DNA from: Endozoicomonas sp. Mp262
Lineage (GTDB): Bacteria; Pseudomonadota; Gammaproteobacteria; Pseudomonadales; Endozoicomonadaceae
Length of the DNA: 64,000 nt
Reading direction: 5' to 3'
Assembly: GCF_025643335.1 (NCBI RefSeq)
Contig: NZ_CP092489.1
Coordinates: 1,592,001-1,656,000 of the forward strand
Positions 22,370-33,307 of the stretch are shown here, piece by piece (within the stretch, counting starts at the first letter, position 1; each line of letters opens with the position of its first letter). A program made the translations under genes and the position numbers. Under the pieces are notes generated by a model, which saw only the letters and a program-made list of their open reading frames with translations, had not been told where the DNA came from and did not search any database.

Positions 22370-22633
22370 TTATTTAATACCGCGGGCCTTCAGGATGGCT
22401 GCCTTAAAATCAACTTCCACATCCTTGGCGATGCCGGGAATCATGGCATCCTTCTCTTCGCCCTTCATTTTCAGATGGTAAATCAGCATATCATCTGTGA
22501 TCTTTGCCAGATCCCCGGTGTGGCCTGCTTCTTCAGCCAGCTGGCTGATGATTTCCATCAGGTTCAGGTGACCCTGCTTTTTCCATTCAGGGGTCAGCAG
22601 TTCTATCAGTTCATCAATTCGGTGGCAGCTCAT
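22370..22633 (-). CDS. yihD: YihD-family protein
   Basis: An 87-residue protein clearly homologous to E. coli YihD (89 residues): SCHRIDELIELLTPEWKK, LTDD-like ITDDMLIYHLKMK, and DFKAAILKARGI align along the whole length. The function is unknown; in E. coli it is a small conserved cytoplasmic protein. The ATG at 22633 has AGGT ten bases upstream; a TTG at 22642 is an alternative. Confidence 0.9.
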   Translation of the reverse strand: MSCHRIDELIELLTPEWKKQGHLNLMEIISQLAEEAGHTGDLAKITDDMLIYHLKMKGEEKDAMIPGIAKDVEVDFKAAILKARGIK

Positions 22634-22763
22634 AATGATCAATACCTAATATTAAGCCCACTATAGTCAGATAATCTGGCTTGTTTATGGAGTGAAGCGA
22701 CTATCTAAAGTGCGCCTTTGTCACTTTTTTTAGCTAACGGCTTTCTCTCCGGGTGCAGTTTAG

Positions 22764-23774
22764 TTAAAGAATAATCTGCTTTATTTCATTATCCTTGCGA
22801 TCCAGATAATGGCTGGACTGGATGCGGCGGATAGTGCGGGACTTACCGCGGATAACCAGGGTTTCGGTATGGGCGATATTGCCCTCCCGGCGAATGCCGC
22901 TGAGCAGGTCGCCCTTGGTGATTCCGGTGGCGGAGAAAACCACATTGTCAGAACTCACCAGGTCGTCAAGCTTTAGCAGTCGACCTGGTTCTATGCCCAT
23001 TTCCTGGCAGCGCTCGGTTTCCCGTTTTCCGGCAGCCAGGTTTTCCGGGGTATCACCTTTTGCCCGATCCCGGGTGAGTAGCCGACCTTGCATATCGCCA
23101 CCCAGTGCCCGAATCACGGCGGCAGAGATAACCCCTTCAGGGGCTCCACCCACGCAGTACATCATGTCCACTTCGCTATCAGGCATACAGGTAAGAATGG
23201 AGGCGGCAACATCACCATCCGGGATGGCAAAGACCTTGGCACCCATTTTTTGCATCATGGTAATTGCTGTGTCATGGCGAGGTTTTGCCAGAGTGATCAC
23301 GGTGAGATTCTCGATGGGCTTATGAAGTGCCCTGGCCACATTTTGCAGATTCTCGGCCAGTCCCAGATGCAGATCAATGACGCCTTTTGCCCCGGGACCG
23401 CACACCAGTTTTTCCATATACATATCAGGTGCTTTGAGGAATGAACCTTTTTCTCCGGCAGCCAGCACGGCAATGGCATTATTTTGTCCCATGGCGGTCA
23501 TGCGGGTTCCCTCAATGGGGTCTACCGCAATCTCAACAGGGTCACCCTGGCCATTACCTACTTTTTCACCAATATACAGCATCGGGGCTTCATCAATTTC
23601 GCCTTCACCGATGACGATTTCGCCCTGGATCTCAACCTTGTTCAGCATGGTGCGCATGGCTTCCACTGCCGCACCATCTGCGGTGTTTTTGTCACCTCGG
23701 CCAAGCCATTTGTAGCCTGCCAGGGCGGCAGCTTCGGTAACCCGTGAAAATTCAATAGCCAGTTCGCGTTTCAT
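22764..23774 (-). CDS. glpX: Class II fructose-1,6-bisphosphatase
   Basis: GlpX hydrolyses fructose 1,6-bisphosphate in gluconeogenesis and needs Mn2+ or Mg2+. Full length at 336 residues. Metal and substrate motifs: GRGDKNTADGAAVEAMR, GEGEIDEAPMLYIGE, AVDPIEGTRMTA and CVGGAPEGVISAAVIR. It is the lithium-sensitive fold unrelated in sequence to class I Fbp. It stands alone here, reading toward yihD with about 130 bases between them. Confidence 0.96.
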   Translation of the reverse strand: MKRELAIEFSRVTEAAALAGYKWLGRGDKNTADGAAVEAMRTMLNKVEIQGEIVIGEGEIDEAPMLYIGEKVGNGQGDPVEIAVDPIEGTRMTAMGQNNAIAVLAAGEKGSFLKAPDMYMEKLVCGPGAKGVIDLHLGLAENLQNVARALHKPIENLTVITLAKPRHDTAITMMQKMGAKVFAIPDGDVAASILTCMPDSEVDMMYCVGGAPEGVISAAVIRALGGDMQGRLLTRDRAKGDTPENLAAGKRETERCQEMGIEPGRLLKLDDLVSSDNVVFSATGITKGDLLSGIRREGNIAHTETLVIRGKSRTIRRIQSSHYLDRKDNEIKQIIL

Positions 23775-23849
23775 AAGCAGTGATCAGAGTTTGGATAAAA
23801 AGGAAGCTATTGTAACAGGGTTTGGGGGCAGGGCGACTGGCAGTTGTTT

Positions 23850-24359
23850 TTAGTAGGTCATTTCAATTCTTTCCGGGTGCGTGATTTCAATGGTATGGCT
23901 ATCCCGGGAATCTGTTATTTTGATGTTGGGAAATATCTCTTGAAAAGGTGGGCCATCATAACCTGGAAAAATATCAGTTGAGTAGGCTATATCCTCCAAA
24001 GTTAAGCTTGCTATGGAGGTAAGAACTTTTCCATAGAAGCAATAGCGGCTGCTTCATCCGGAGTAATGATAAAACCAGTAAGCCTTTCGTAGGCGCAGGT
24101 AATGAGTTGCAAGGTAACTTGGACGTTGTTTTAAAGGTGTTAAAAGAACTTTTTGGGGATGGAGAAATGTAAACCTTTGTAGTCATCATGAAGTTTGCTC
24201 TATGAGAAATGAACGATAGTTTTGCTCTTCCCATAAAAAAGGCCAGCATATGATGCGGTTACCGACGGTTTTTATGTCGAGAGTGGAATGAAGCTTTACG
24301 GGTAGCCATAATGTACATGCAGTAATAATACACGCTAACCTATTGAGATAATGGGACAT
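23850..24359 (-). pseudogene. Decayed gene for a small secreted protein
   Basis: On the minus strand an ATG at 24359 starts a signal-peptide-like MSHYLNRLACIITACTLWLP, but the frame stops after about 57 codons. Protein-like stretches then continue in other frames: LQLITCAYERLTGFIITPDE, and finally LEDIAYSTDIFPGYDGPPFQ through ITHPERIEMTY with a stop at 23850. At least two frameshifts and an in-frame stop interrupt it. No family is recognised. Confidence 0.55.
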
Positions 24360-24488
24360 TTTGTATTCGTAATAAACTAAAGACAAAGCTTGGTCAGATA
24401 TCAGTTTAGACGTACAGAAGTAAGTGCCAGCTGGGGCGTTGCAGCGTTTTTTCTGACTTATTTATTGACATCTTCGTAGCAGTGCGTC

Positions 24489-24517
24489 TTGACGCAAGAC
24501 GGCGACATCCGTAAAAT
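24489..24517 (+). promoter_or_regulatory. Promoter of the str operon
   Basis: TTGACG at 24489-24494 and TAAAAT at 24512-24517 with 17-base spacing. It would give a leader of about 365 bases before rpsL. Confidence 0.7.
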
Positions 24518-24599
24518 TTGGCCGCTTTATATTACCCTCGGTCTATCCCTTCCGCAGGGTGGCAGTGCTGGTATTTTAACCAGTGCATGCTTATTTGCG

Positions 24600-24686
24600 T
24601 GAAAATACGATTTTCATCATTCGGATCAATGCTGACATTTGAATAGCAAATGGGAGCGGGTATTTCCGATGGAAATCGTATTTTCA
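24600..24686 (+). promoter_or_regulatory. Large stem-loop in the rpsL leader
   Basis: The 19-base segment 24600-24618 is the reverse complement of 24668-24686 with a single mismatch, enclosing about 50 bases with an inner ATTTG/CAAAT hairpin (24637-24651). Further short hairpins follow (CAGGC/GCCTG near 24685-24699 and AAGCCC/GGGCTT near 24778-24792). No known ribosomal-protein leader motif is recognised. Confidence 0.75.
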
Positions 24687-24889
24687 GGCGTTAGCCTGAT
24701 TAGGTTCAGTGGCGCAAATCCTCTGACGCTAATGAGCCTGGCTATGCGGTATCAGGATTGTGCCGTCGGTGGCAATAAGCCCTAAGGGCTTGGTAATCCG
24801 GGTATCTCACCCCCAGTTACCGCTGCTGGAATAAGGAACAGGATCGTTCTGTTTTAGCTTATTATTTGGAAACGATTGGAGTTCGCTGA

Positions 24890-25264
<375 letters not shown>

Positions 25265-25416
25265 AAAAGCCGGTTTTTGCCAACGCTTTTACGCTTTTTG
25301 TGTGAATAAACCGTTTTTATCACCGCTTATGGTGAGAACGGCTGGATTTTTAACAGCCTTGAGCAAGATGTTGTTTTTGTTCCGGGTTGTATTGCGAAAA
25401 CGGTTGATAAGAGTAA

Positions 25417-25941
<525 letters not shown>

Positions 25942-25960
25942 GTATCAGAGGATTTGAGTC

Positions 25961-28057
25961 GTGGCCCGTAAAACCCCGATCAAACGCTACCGCAACATAG
26001 GGATCTGTGCCCATGTTGATGCGGGTAAGACAACCACAACAGAGCGTGTCCTGTTTTACACCGGTCTGAGCCACAAGATTGGTGAAGTTCATGATGGTGC
26101 TGCCACCATGGACTGGATGGAACAGGAGCAGGAGCGTGGTATTACTATCACCTCCGCGGCCACCACCTGTTTTTGGCGTGGTATGGATGCACAGTTTGAT
26201 GAGCACCGTATCAACATCATCGACACTCCCGGACACGTTGACTTCACTATCGAAGTAGAGCGTTCCCTGCGTGTTCTGGATGGTGCCGTTGTTGTACTGT
26301 GTGGCTCCTCCGGTGTACAGCCTCAGACCGAGACTGTATGGCGTCAGGCTAACAAGTACGAAGTACCTCGTATGGTGTTCGTCAACAAGATGGACCGTAC
26401 TGGTGCTGACTACCAGATGGTAATCGACCAGCTGCGTGAGCGCCTGGGTGCAAACGCTGTACCCATGCAGATGACCATTGGCTCCGAAGACGAGTTCAAG
26501 GGTGTTGTGGATCTGGTCAAGATGAAGGCTATCATCTGGAACGAAGCTGACCAGGGTATGACCTTTACTTACGAAGATATCCCGGCTGATCTGGAAGATC
26601 GCTGCCAGGAAATGCGTGAGTACATGGTTGAAGCTGCCGCTGAAGCCACTGAAGAGTTGATGGAAAAGTACCTTGAAGAAGGTGACCTGACCGAGGAAGA
26701 GATCAAGGCCGGTATCCGTATGCGTACCCTGGCTAATGAAATCATTCCTGTCTTCGGTGGTTCTGCATTCAAGAACAAGGGTGTTCAGGCAGTACTGGAT
26801 GCGGTTATCGAACTGATGCCAAGTCCTATCGAAGTTAAGGCCATCGAAGGCGTTCTGGACGATGCTGACGAGACTGTTGCTACCCGTGAAGCGGATGATA
26901 GTGCACCATTTGCTGCACTGGCATTCAAGATTGCGACAGATCCATTCGTAGGAACGTTGACGTTCGTTCGGAACTACTCCGGCGTACTGAAATCCGGTGA
27001 CTCTGTATACAACCCGGTTAAGCACAAGAAAGAACGTGTTGGCCGTATGGTACAGATGCACGCTAACAACCGTGAAGAACTGAAAGAGTGTCTGGCGGGT
27101 GATATCGTGGCCCTGATTGGTCTGAAGGATGTTAGTACTGGTGACACCCTGTGTGACCTGAACAACGTCATCACTCTGGAGCGTATGGAGTTCCCTGATC
27201 CGGTTATCTCCGTAGCGGTTGAGCCTAAGACCAAGGCAGACCAGGAAAAGATGGGTATCGCTCTGGGCAAACTGGCTCAGGAAGATCCTTCTTTCCGCGT
27301 TCACACCGATGAAGAGACTGGCCAGACCATTATCTCCGGTATGGGTGAGCTGCACCTGGACATCATCGTTGATCGTATGAAGCGTGAGTTCAAGGTTGAA
27401 GCTAACATTGGTAAGCCTCAGGTTGCTTACCGTGAGAAGCTCAGAAGCAGCGTTGAAGCAAACCACAAGTTTGCCCGCCAGTCCGGTGGTCGTGGTCAGT
27501 ACGGTCATGTTGTTATCGAATTCTCCCCGGCCGAAGAAGAAGGTCTGGAATTCGTTAACGAGATTGTGGGTGGTGTTATTCCTAAGGAATACATTCCTGC
27601 AGTTGAAAAAGGTATCACTGAACAGATGCAGAACGGTGTTATCGCCGGTTATCCTCTGCTGGGTCTGAAAGCCCGTCTGTTCGATGGTTCCTATCATGAT
27701 GTTGACTCCAGTGAAATGGCGTTTAAAATCGCTGCTTCACAGGCTCTGAAAAAATACGCGCCTCAGGCTAACCCAGCACTGATGGAGCCTATGATGAAAG
27801 TTGAGGTGGTAACACCTGAAGACTACATGGGCGACGTTATGGGTGACCTGAACCGTCGTCGCGGAATTGTTCAGGGCATGGAAGATAGCACTTCCGGCAA
27901 GATCATCCGTGCTCAGGTGCCGCTGGGTGAAATGTTCGGCTATGCCACTGACCTGCGTTCAGCAACTCAGGGACGTGCGACATACTCCATGGAATTCGAC
28001 GAGTATGCCGAAGCACCTAACAGTGTTGCTGAAGCAGTGATCAAGAACCAGGGTTAA
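25961..28057 (+). CDS. fusA: Elongation factor G
   Basis: EF-G drives translocation on the ribosome and, with RRF, recycling. The protein has 698 residues and starts with GTG, preceded by AGAGGA. GTPase motifs: AHVDAGKT (17-24), DTPGHVDFT, and [10 protein letters not shown]. Domains II-V follow, with the domain IV tip region near [13 protein letters not shown]. tuf starts 36 bases downstream, the canonical order. Confidence 0.98.
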   Translation: MARKTPIKRYRNIGICAHVDAGKTTTTERVLFYTGLSHKIGEVHDGAATMDWMEQEQERGITITSAATTCFWRGMDAQFDEHRINIIDTPGHVDFTIEVERSLRVLDGAVVVLCGSSGVQPQTETVWRQANKYEVPRMVFVNKMDRTGADYQMVIDQLRERLGANAVPMQMTIGSEDEFKGVVDLVKMKAIIWNEADQGMTFTYEDIPADLEDRCQEMREYMVEAAAEATEELMEKYLEEGDLTEEEIKAGIRMRTLANEIIPVFGGSAFKNKGVQAVLDAVIELMPSPIEVKAIEGVLDDADETVATREADDSAPFAALAFKIATDPFVGTLTFVRNYSGVLKSGDSVYNPVKHKKERVGRMVQMHANNREELKECLAGDIVALIGLKDVSTGDTLCDLNNVITLERMEFPDPVISVAVEPKTKADQEKMGIALGKLAQEDPSFRVHTDEETGQTIISGMGELHLDIIVDRMKREFKVEANIGKPQVAYREKLRSSVEANHKFARQSGGRGQYGHVVIEFSPAEEEGLEFVNEIVGGVIPKEYIPAVEKGITEQMQNGVIAGYPLLGLKARLFDGSYHDVDSSEMAFKIAASQALKKYAPQANPALMEPMMKVEVVTPEDYMGDVMGDLNRRRGIVQGMEDSTSGKIIRAQVPLGEMFGYATDLRSATQGRATYSMEFDEYAEAPNSVAEAVIKNQG

Positions 28058-28093
28058 TCACCCCCGATCCATTGATATCAAGGGTTAAGAGAA

Positions 28094-29287
28094 ATGGCTA
28101 AGGAAAAATTTGAGCGTAGTAAGCCGCACGTAAACGTCGGCACCATTGGTCACGTTGACCACGGTAAAACAACTCTGACTGCTGCACTGACTCGCGTTTG
28201 TGCAGAAGTATGGGGTGGTGACGTTAAGGCATTCGATCAAATCGATAACGCCCCTGAAGAGCGTGAGCGTGGTATCACCATCTCTACTGCTCACGTAGAG
28301 TACGACTCCCCAAGCCGTCACTACGCTCACGTAGACTGCCCAGGACACGCTGACTACGTTAAGAACATGATCACTGGTGCTGCCCAGATGGACGGCGCTA
28401 TCCTGGTATGTTCCGCTGCTGACGGCCCCATGCCTCAGACTCGTGAGCACATCCTGCTGTCCCGTCAGGTTGGCGTACCATACATCGTGGTATTCCTGAA
28501 CAAAGCTGACATGGTAGACGACGAAGAGCTGCTGGAACTGGTTGAAATGGAAGTTCGTGAGCTGCTGGACACTTACGAGTTCCCAGGTGACGACACTCCA
28601 ATCATCATCGGTTCCGCTCTGATGGCGCTGGAAGGTAAAGACGACAACGAAATGGGTACTACCGCTGTTCGTAAGCTGGTTGAAACCCTGGACGAGTACA
28701 TCCCTGAGCCAGAGCGTGCTGTTGATCAGCCATTCCTGATGCCTATCGAGGACGTATTCTCCATCGCTGGCCGTGGTACTGTTGTAACTGGTCGTGTTGA
28801 GCGTGGTATCGTTAAAGTCGGCGAAGAAATCGAAATCGTTGGTATCAAAGACACCACCAAGACTACCGTTACTGGCGTAGAAATGTTCCGCAAGCTGCTG
28901 GACGAAGGCCGTGCTGGTGAAAACGTTGGCTGTCTGCTGCGTGGTACCAAGCGTGAAGACGTTGAGCGTGGTCAGGTTCTGGTTAAGCCAGGCACTGTGA
29001 CTCCTCACACCAAGTTCGAAGCAGAAGTATACGTTCTGTCCAAGGACGAAGGTGGTCGTCACACTCCATTCTTCAAGGGCTACCGTCCTCAGTTCTACTT
29101 CCGTACCACTGACGTGACCGGTGCTGTAGAACTGCCAGAAGGCGTTGAAATGGTAATGCCTGGCGACAACATCAACATCAATGCTACTCTGATCGCTCCT
29201 ATCGCGATGGAAGAAGGCCTGCGTTTCGCTATCCGTGAGGGTGGCCGTACTGTAGGTGCTGGCGTTGTTGCTAAAATCATCGAGTGA
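28094..29287 (+). CDS. tuf: Elongation factor Tu
   Basis: EF-Tu delivers aminoacyl-tRNA to the ribosome. The 397 residues include the GTPase motifs GHVDHGKT (19-26), DCPGHADY and NKADMVDD, with domains II and III complete. This is the only tuf in the window; the copy usually found after tRNA-Thr is absent. Codon use is extremely biased toward high expression. Confidence 0.98.
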   Translation: MAKEKFERSKPHVNVGTIGHVDHGKTTLTAALTRVCAEVWGGDVKAFDQIDNAPEERERGITISTAHVEYDSPSRHYAHVDCPGHADYVKNMITGAAQMDGAILVCSAADGPMPQTREHILLSRQVGVPYIVVFLNKADMVDDEELLELVEMEVRELLDTYEFPGDDTPIIIGSALMALEGKDDNEMGTTAVRKLVETLDEYIPEPERAVDQPFLMPIEDVFSIAGRGTVVTGRVERGIVKVGEEIEIVGIKDTTKTTVTGVEMFRKLLDEGRAGENVGCLLRGTKREDVERGQVLVKPGTVTPHTKFEAEVYVLSKDEGGRHTPFFKGYRPQFYFRTTDVTGAVELPEGVEMVMPGDNININATLIAPIAMEEGLRFAIREGGRTVGAGVVAKIIE

Positions 29288-29330
29288 TAGTTTTTCAGGC
29301 ATTACTGTCTGACTAAATTAAAACTGATGT

Positions 29331-29364
29331 AAAAAGCCCGACCTTTATTGGTCGGGCTTTTTTT
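29331..29364 (+). terminator. Terminator of the str operon
   Basis: AAAAGCCCGACC and GGTCGGGCTTTT form a 12-bp stem with a 6-base loop, followed by T residues. Confidence 0.95.
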
Positions 29365-29508
29365 TGAGGGGAAGTTTGTGGTGTCCAACTAAAAAAATTT
29401 AGCTGCTTTGATTAAATTGATGACTGTCCTGCCTTTTTCCATGTTGACTCAAGTAAAATTTGGTGACTGTCCTAAGCTTTCCTTAAGATCAATAACCGAT
29501 ATTCGGTA
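29365..29508. other. Intergenic stretch with two TGACTGTCCT copies
   Basis: No gene is seen. The decamer TGACTGTCCT occurs at about 29432-29441 and again at 29463-29472. This may be residue of a mobile element, but no transposase or terminal repeat is visible. Confidence 0.4.
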
Positions 29509-29532
29509 AAAAGCCCCTCTGGTTGGGGGCTT
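29509..29532 (-). terminator. Terminator of the J-domain gene
   Basis: Read on the minus strand: AAGCCCCC, a 7-base loop, GGGGCTT and then TTT. It lies just past the stop at 29549. Confidence 0.75.
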
Positions 29533-29548
29533 AATTGTAAGGAAAATA

Positions 29549-31021
29549 TTAGTTATCTTTATTAAATACTTTTTGCTCTAATAGCTTATATGCTGCATGC
29601 TTTAACTTGAATTCTTCCTCTGCTTCTGCTTTTTTACTTGGATCAACTTTATCGGGGTGGCATGAAAGAAATACTTTTTTTGCCTTTGATTTTGTTTTGT
29701 CTTCAGCATTGGTTATGCCAAGGTCTTTCCAGGCTTTTGATATATCATAGGTATAAGGGGACTCGCCGGCTTCATACTGAATGCCATCCTTCCATGATGG
29801 AAACATCCAGGGGTTTTTTAATTGTTGGACTGTGGTTTCTGGTCTTACATAAAAATCTCCCATCATTTCAACAACATATTTTACATCCATAAGAATAAAG
29901 CGTTCATCTGCCCGTTTTATAACCACTTTTTTTACATCACCTTGAGGATTTGTAAAGGTAACGCAGCGATCAGAAATTTGTTGGAATGATTCATCTGAAT
30001 CTGCATTTGCCCTTAACCATCCGTTTATTTCATCAGGAAATTTTACATTGTAGTGTGGTTGATTAGTGGATTTAGGTGCTTTGGGGACTGACCCTTCAAA
30101 TGAAGAATAAGAATACCCAGGGCAAGGCTCTTCTGTGGCCCTTCTGGATCTATAAGATTCATTACGTGGACCTTGAAAATCCCAGGGATTCGAGCGGTTA
30201 TTATGATTTCTTTTTGGGGGGGTATCTGAAAATCTGGATCGATATTGGAACCCAAAAGGTCTTCTTCTTTGGTAACTACTGCTTCTGTCGCTGGCGTACG
30301 TATATCGATGAGAACTTCTTTTGCTTGATTTTTGAGAGGTTTCTTTTGCTGGATTTGATGGCTTAAAGATTGTTTGCCTTTCGTCCGGAGATAATGTTTC
30401 TCTAAAACTATTATATATGGTGTATTGTTGATCTATAACTTTTACATTATTAAAATATTTTGATCTTGTTCTTAACGCTTCTCGTTCTTCGATTTTGGTT
30501 TTGAATCGTTTTAAACTATCGCAAAGGCCGTTTTTTTCTAATATTTGTAGTACAGCTTTATTGAAGTCTTCAAGAGATAAATTTTCTTGTGTGACAATGA
30601 CTCTGAGTTTTTCTTTTGGTTCAGTAAAGCTGGATGTGTCAATTTTCAAATGGGCAGATACTTCATCGATGAATAGTTCTGGGGTTAATGGTTGGTTTTT
30701 ACTTTGTTGGTGCTTTTGCTCAACAGAAGCTGCTTCTTCGGTATCAGGGGATAGATTATCCAGGGCGTCCTCAAAAACAATGCCATTATAAGAAGCTATG
30801 GAGTCAGAGGCATCGTAATACGTTTCTGTTTCTTCGTTTTTTCTGGAATCTTGTTTTGTATTACCAAGATTTTGGTGAACTGGACTTGATACGGTTATAT
30901 GAAAATCATCCTTTGTTTTTTTTGGTAAGTCTGATTCTGTGGCAGCTATTCCCGTGACATCAATTAAATCACTGCAACAGCAAGGCTTACAGTAAATTCC
31001 AAATGGAGTGATTTCGCACAA
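29549..31021 (-). CDS. J-domain protein with N-terminal Cys cluster and RS-rich segment
   Basis: A 490-residue protein not matching ordinary DnaJ. The J-domain-like part is at the very C-terminus (about 430-485): SKAKKVFLSCHPDKVDPSKK holds the HPD motif that stimulates Hsp70 ATPase. The N-terminus has YCKPCCC, resembling a lipid-modified cysteine cluster, and residues 230-305 are rich in Ser and Arg (SSKRSSHRYTYASDRSSSYQ, NESYRSRRATEE). No signal peptide. The start is a TTG with no ATG upstream, and the frame stays open until about 31067, so the 5' end may have been lost at the adjacent transposase. It is lower in GC than its ribosomal neighbours. A host-directed role is an inference from architecture. 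Confidence 0.7.
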   Translation of the reverse strand: MCEITPFGIYCKPCCCSDLIDVTGIAATESDLPKKTKDDFHITVSSPVHQNLGNTKQDSRKNEETETYYDASDSIASYNGIVFEDALDNLSPDTEEAASVEQKHQQSKNQPLTPELFIDEVSAHLKIDTSSFTEPKEKLRVIVTQENLSLEDFNKAVLQILEKNGLCDSLKRFKTKIEEREALRTRSKYFNNVKVIDQQYTIYNSFRETLSPDERQTIFKPSNPAKETSQKSSKRSSHRYTYASDRSSSYQRRRPFGFQYRSRFSDTPPKRNHNNRSNPWDFQGPRNESYRSRRATEEPCPGYSYSSFEGSVPKAPKSTNQPHYNVKFPDEINGWLRANADSDESFQQISDRCVTFTNPQGDVKKVVIKRADERFILMDVKYVVEMMGDFYVRPETTVQQLKNPWMFPSWKDGIQYEAGESPYTYDISKAWKDLGITNAEDKTKSKAKKVFLSCHPDKVDPSKKAEAEEEFKLKHAAYKLLEQKVFNKDN

Positions 31022-31068
31022 AATAACGTCTACTTTTGATAGGGATACTTTATCAATGGCTGTCTCTC

Positions 31069-32436
31069 ATGGCTTATCCATTCCAAAAAAGTCGTAAGCA
31101 TCTTTGTGCAAACAGTTTAATTACTACGATTTCTGAAAGTTATGAGCAAATTCCAGATGTCCGACCAAACAAGGATTCCAGAAAAATAACAATACATGAT
31201 GCCTCCATGTCCGCTTTTGCCATGATGCATCTCAAGTACCCATCGCTCCTCTCGTTTGAGCGTGATAAAACAGAGCAAGAAGTAAGGCATAACCTTGAGC
31301 ACCTGTATCAGATAAAAAAACGTGCTCCCTGTGATACCAGTATGCGGGAAATCCTGGATCCAATAGATCCCGTAGAGTTCAAAAAGCCTTTTAAGACATT
31401 GCTGTCTAACGTCCAAAGGGGCGGATTACTGAAGGCATTCGAATTTCACTGCGGGAACTTGAAAAATCACTACTTGCTCCCGATCGATGGAACTGGGCTA
31501 TTTTACTCCTGCAATAATAAAAAACCTTGTCAGGAGTGCTGTACTAAAAATAAGGGAAAGGCCAACGAAGCTCACTACCACCAGTTAATGGCAGCATGCA
31601 TTGCTCACCCGGATCAAAAAACAGTCTTGCCATTGGCACCGGAAGCCATAGTTTGCCAGGACGGTTCGACCAAAAATGACTGTGAAAAAAATGCCATTAA
31701 ACGGTTGTTTGCCACCATACGAGAGCATCACCCACGTCTAAAGTTCGTTATTCTTCTGGACAGTCTTTATGCTGACAACCCCACTGTCCAACTGATTAAG
31801 AGTTATGGCTGGCATTACATCATTGTCGCGAAAGATGGCAACCATGCCTCGCTGGTTGAAGCGATGGATGAGCTGGATAAAGAAGGAAAAGTTCACCGTG
31901 CTGAAAAAGTTAATGAAGAGACTGGAATTAAGTGGTGGTTTCGCTATGCCAATGACGTCAGGCTGAACAAGGCAAAATATGCAGAACAGGTTAATGTGCT
32001 TGATTTTGTCGAAACCGATAAAAAAGGTAAACAGCATATCTGGTGCTGGGTGACTGATATTCCGCTTAACGAAGAAACCATAGAACCCGTCATGAAAGGA
32101 GGGCGCTGCCGATGGCATATTGAGAACCAGACGTTTAACACCCTGAAAAATCAAGGCTACGATCTCGAACATAACTACGGTCACGGTGAGAAGCACTTAG
32201 CCACAAATCTGGCCTATCTGACGATGCTTGCTTTTCTCGTAGATCAAATACAGGAACTGTGCTGTCCCCAGTTTCAGGAAGCTTTAAGAACCCGCTCAAA
32301 AGGAGTCCGTATAGCATTATGGAAATGGATACAGGGCTATTTTTTGCATTGGCTGATAAAAACGTGGGAGGGGCTTTTTTACACAGTAACTCATGGTATT
32401 GAAGAGAAAAGGGTGATTCCATTCGATACATCATAA
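31069..32436 (+). CDS. IS4-like DDE transposase
   Basis: A 455-residue transposase of the DDE_Tnp_1/IS4 type. The first Asp is in LLPIDGTGLFYS (D140), the second in ILLDSLYADNP (D231), and the Glu in RWHIENQTFNTLKNQGY (E352), the latter resembling the IS4 YREK helix. A Cys-rich insert (CQECCTK) follows the first Asp. The frame is open upstream to a TTG at 31036, so the true start is uncertain. Terminal inverted repeats could not be defined. It is divergent from, and nearly touching, the J-domain gene. Confidence 0.85.
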   Translation: MAYPFQKSRKHLCANSLITTISESYEQIPDVRPNKDSRKITIHDASMSAFAMMHLKYPSLLSFERDKTEQEVRHNLEHLYQIKKRAPCDTSMREILDPIDPVEFKKPFKTLLSNVQRGGLLKAFEFHCGNLKNHYLLPIDGTGLFYSCNNKKPCQECCTKNKGKANEAHYHQLMAACIAHPDQKTVLPLAPEAIVCQDGSTKNDCEKNAIKRLFATIREHHPRLKFVILLDSLYADNPTVQLIKSYGWHYIIVAKDGNHASLVEAMDELDKEGKVHRAEKVNEETGIKWWFRYANDVRLNKAKYAEQVNVLDFVETDKKGKQHIWCWVTDIPLNEETIEPVMKGGRCRWHIENQTFNTLKNQGYDLEHNYGHGEKHLATNLAYLTMLAFLVDQIQELCCPQFQEALRTRSKGVRIALWKWIQGYFLHWLIKTWEGLFYTVTHGIEEKRVIPFDTS

Positions 32437-33307
32437 CCGGCCATATCGTAGCTACGTTCAGGGGTGACATTTTTTCTTTAAAGCTCCGCTTTGTTAATTG
32501 GCGGCTCAGTTTTGATCGGCTTCATTATTTTTGCTGCCTTATTGTCAATACCAACGATCATCGACGTTCATCATGCGGGAATAGCTGATTCTGTGGATGG
32601 TTTGAAAAAGCTTGTGCCATGAGTAGTTCTGGCAGTACCTTTAACAAGGTTTAATAGTTTTTTTGTATAAAATGCTGCTGGTGAAATCATTGAATTAATT
32701 GCGTTATACATAATTTACTCCATTTTTTGTATTTTTATACATAATAAAAAGTTGTATCGGTTAATTAATATGACTGATAGATTAACGATTTTGCTGATTT
32801 AATATATGGCTAAAGTGTTAGGGTGACTAACAAAAATGGTTTTTTTTGCCTATGAGAGTGTTAGGTTTTTAATTATGATGATTCTTGGCTTTTCAGCTTA
32901 AGATAAAGGGTTGCTTCTTTTTATGTTGGTTGGGTGTTTTGGGTTGTTTGTCAGGTGGGCTGTTATCATTTGGAGAAAGCATACTGGAATGAATATGGTA
33001 ATTATTACTTTTTAGAATAAAAAAATTTATTTTAAAAATTAATAGTTACTTTTATGGTGGTGGGTTTTGTATTTGGGATGATGCTGTTTGGTGAAATAGC
33101 CTAAGAAAAAGGATATTCTCTTGGGTATTATTGCTCAACTGGATAATCTTATCTGTCCTGTGTAGACCTAAATATAAAATAGATAATAACAAAATACCTC
33201 TTGCCTGTAGACAGGTCAGGTTTTCGCTCATGCTAAGCTTGTATTAGCAATAAAAGAATTAAATGCATGGATTGATTTACTTGTTTTTTTAATATGGAGG
33301 TTGTATT
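32437..33307. other. AT-rich gene-free stretch
   Basis: About 870 bases with no supportable gene; strongly T-rich from 32640 onward. A short open stretch at about 32505-32622 (SVLIGFIIFAALLS, hydrophobic) has no start signal and may be a remnant. The last 100 bases presumably hold the promoter of the downstream 854-residue gene, whose ribosome-binding site TGGAGG is at 33295-33300. Confidence 0.6.

Noticed and set aside
28085..29302. 405-codon open frame antisense to tuf
   Set aside because: Same reason; tuf fully explains the segment.
31010..32480. Terminal inverted repeats of the IS4-like element
   Set aside because: AACGT-CTAC near 31025 and its partial complement near 32450 match only with gaps, so the ends were not called.
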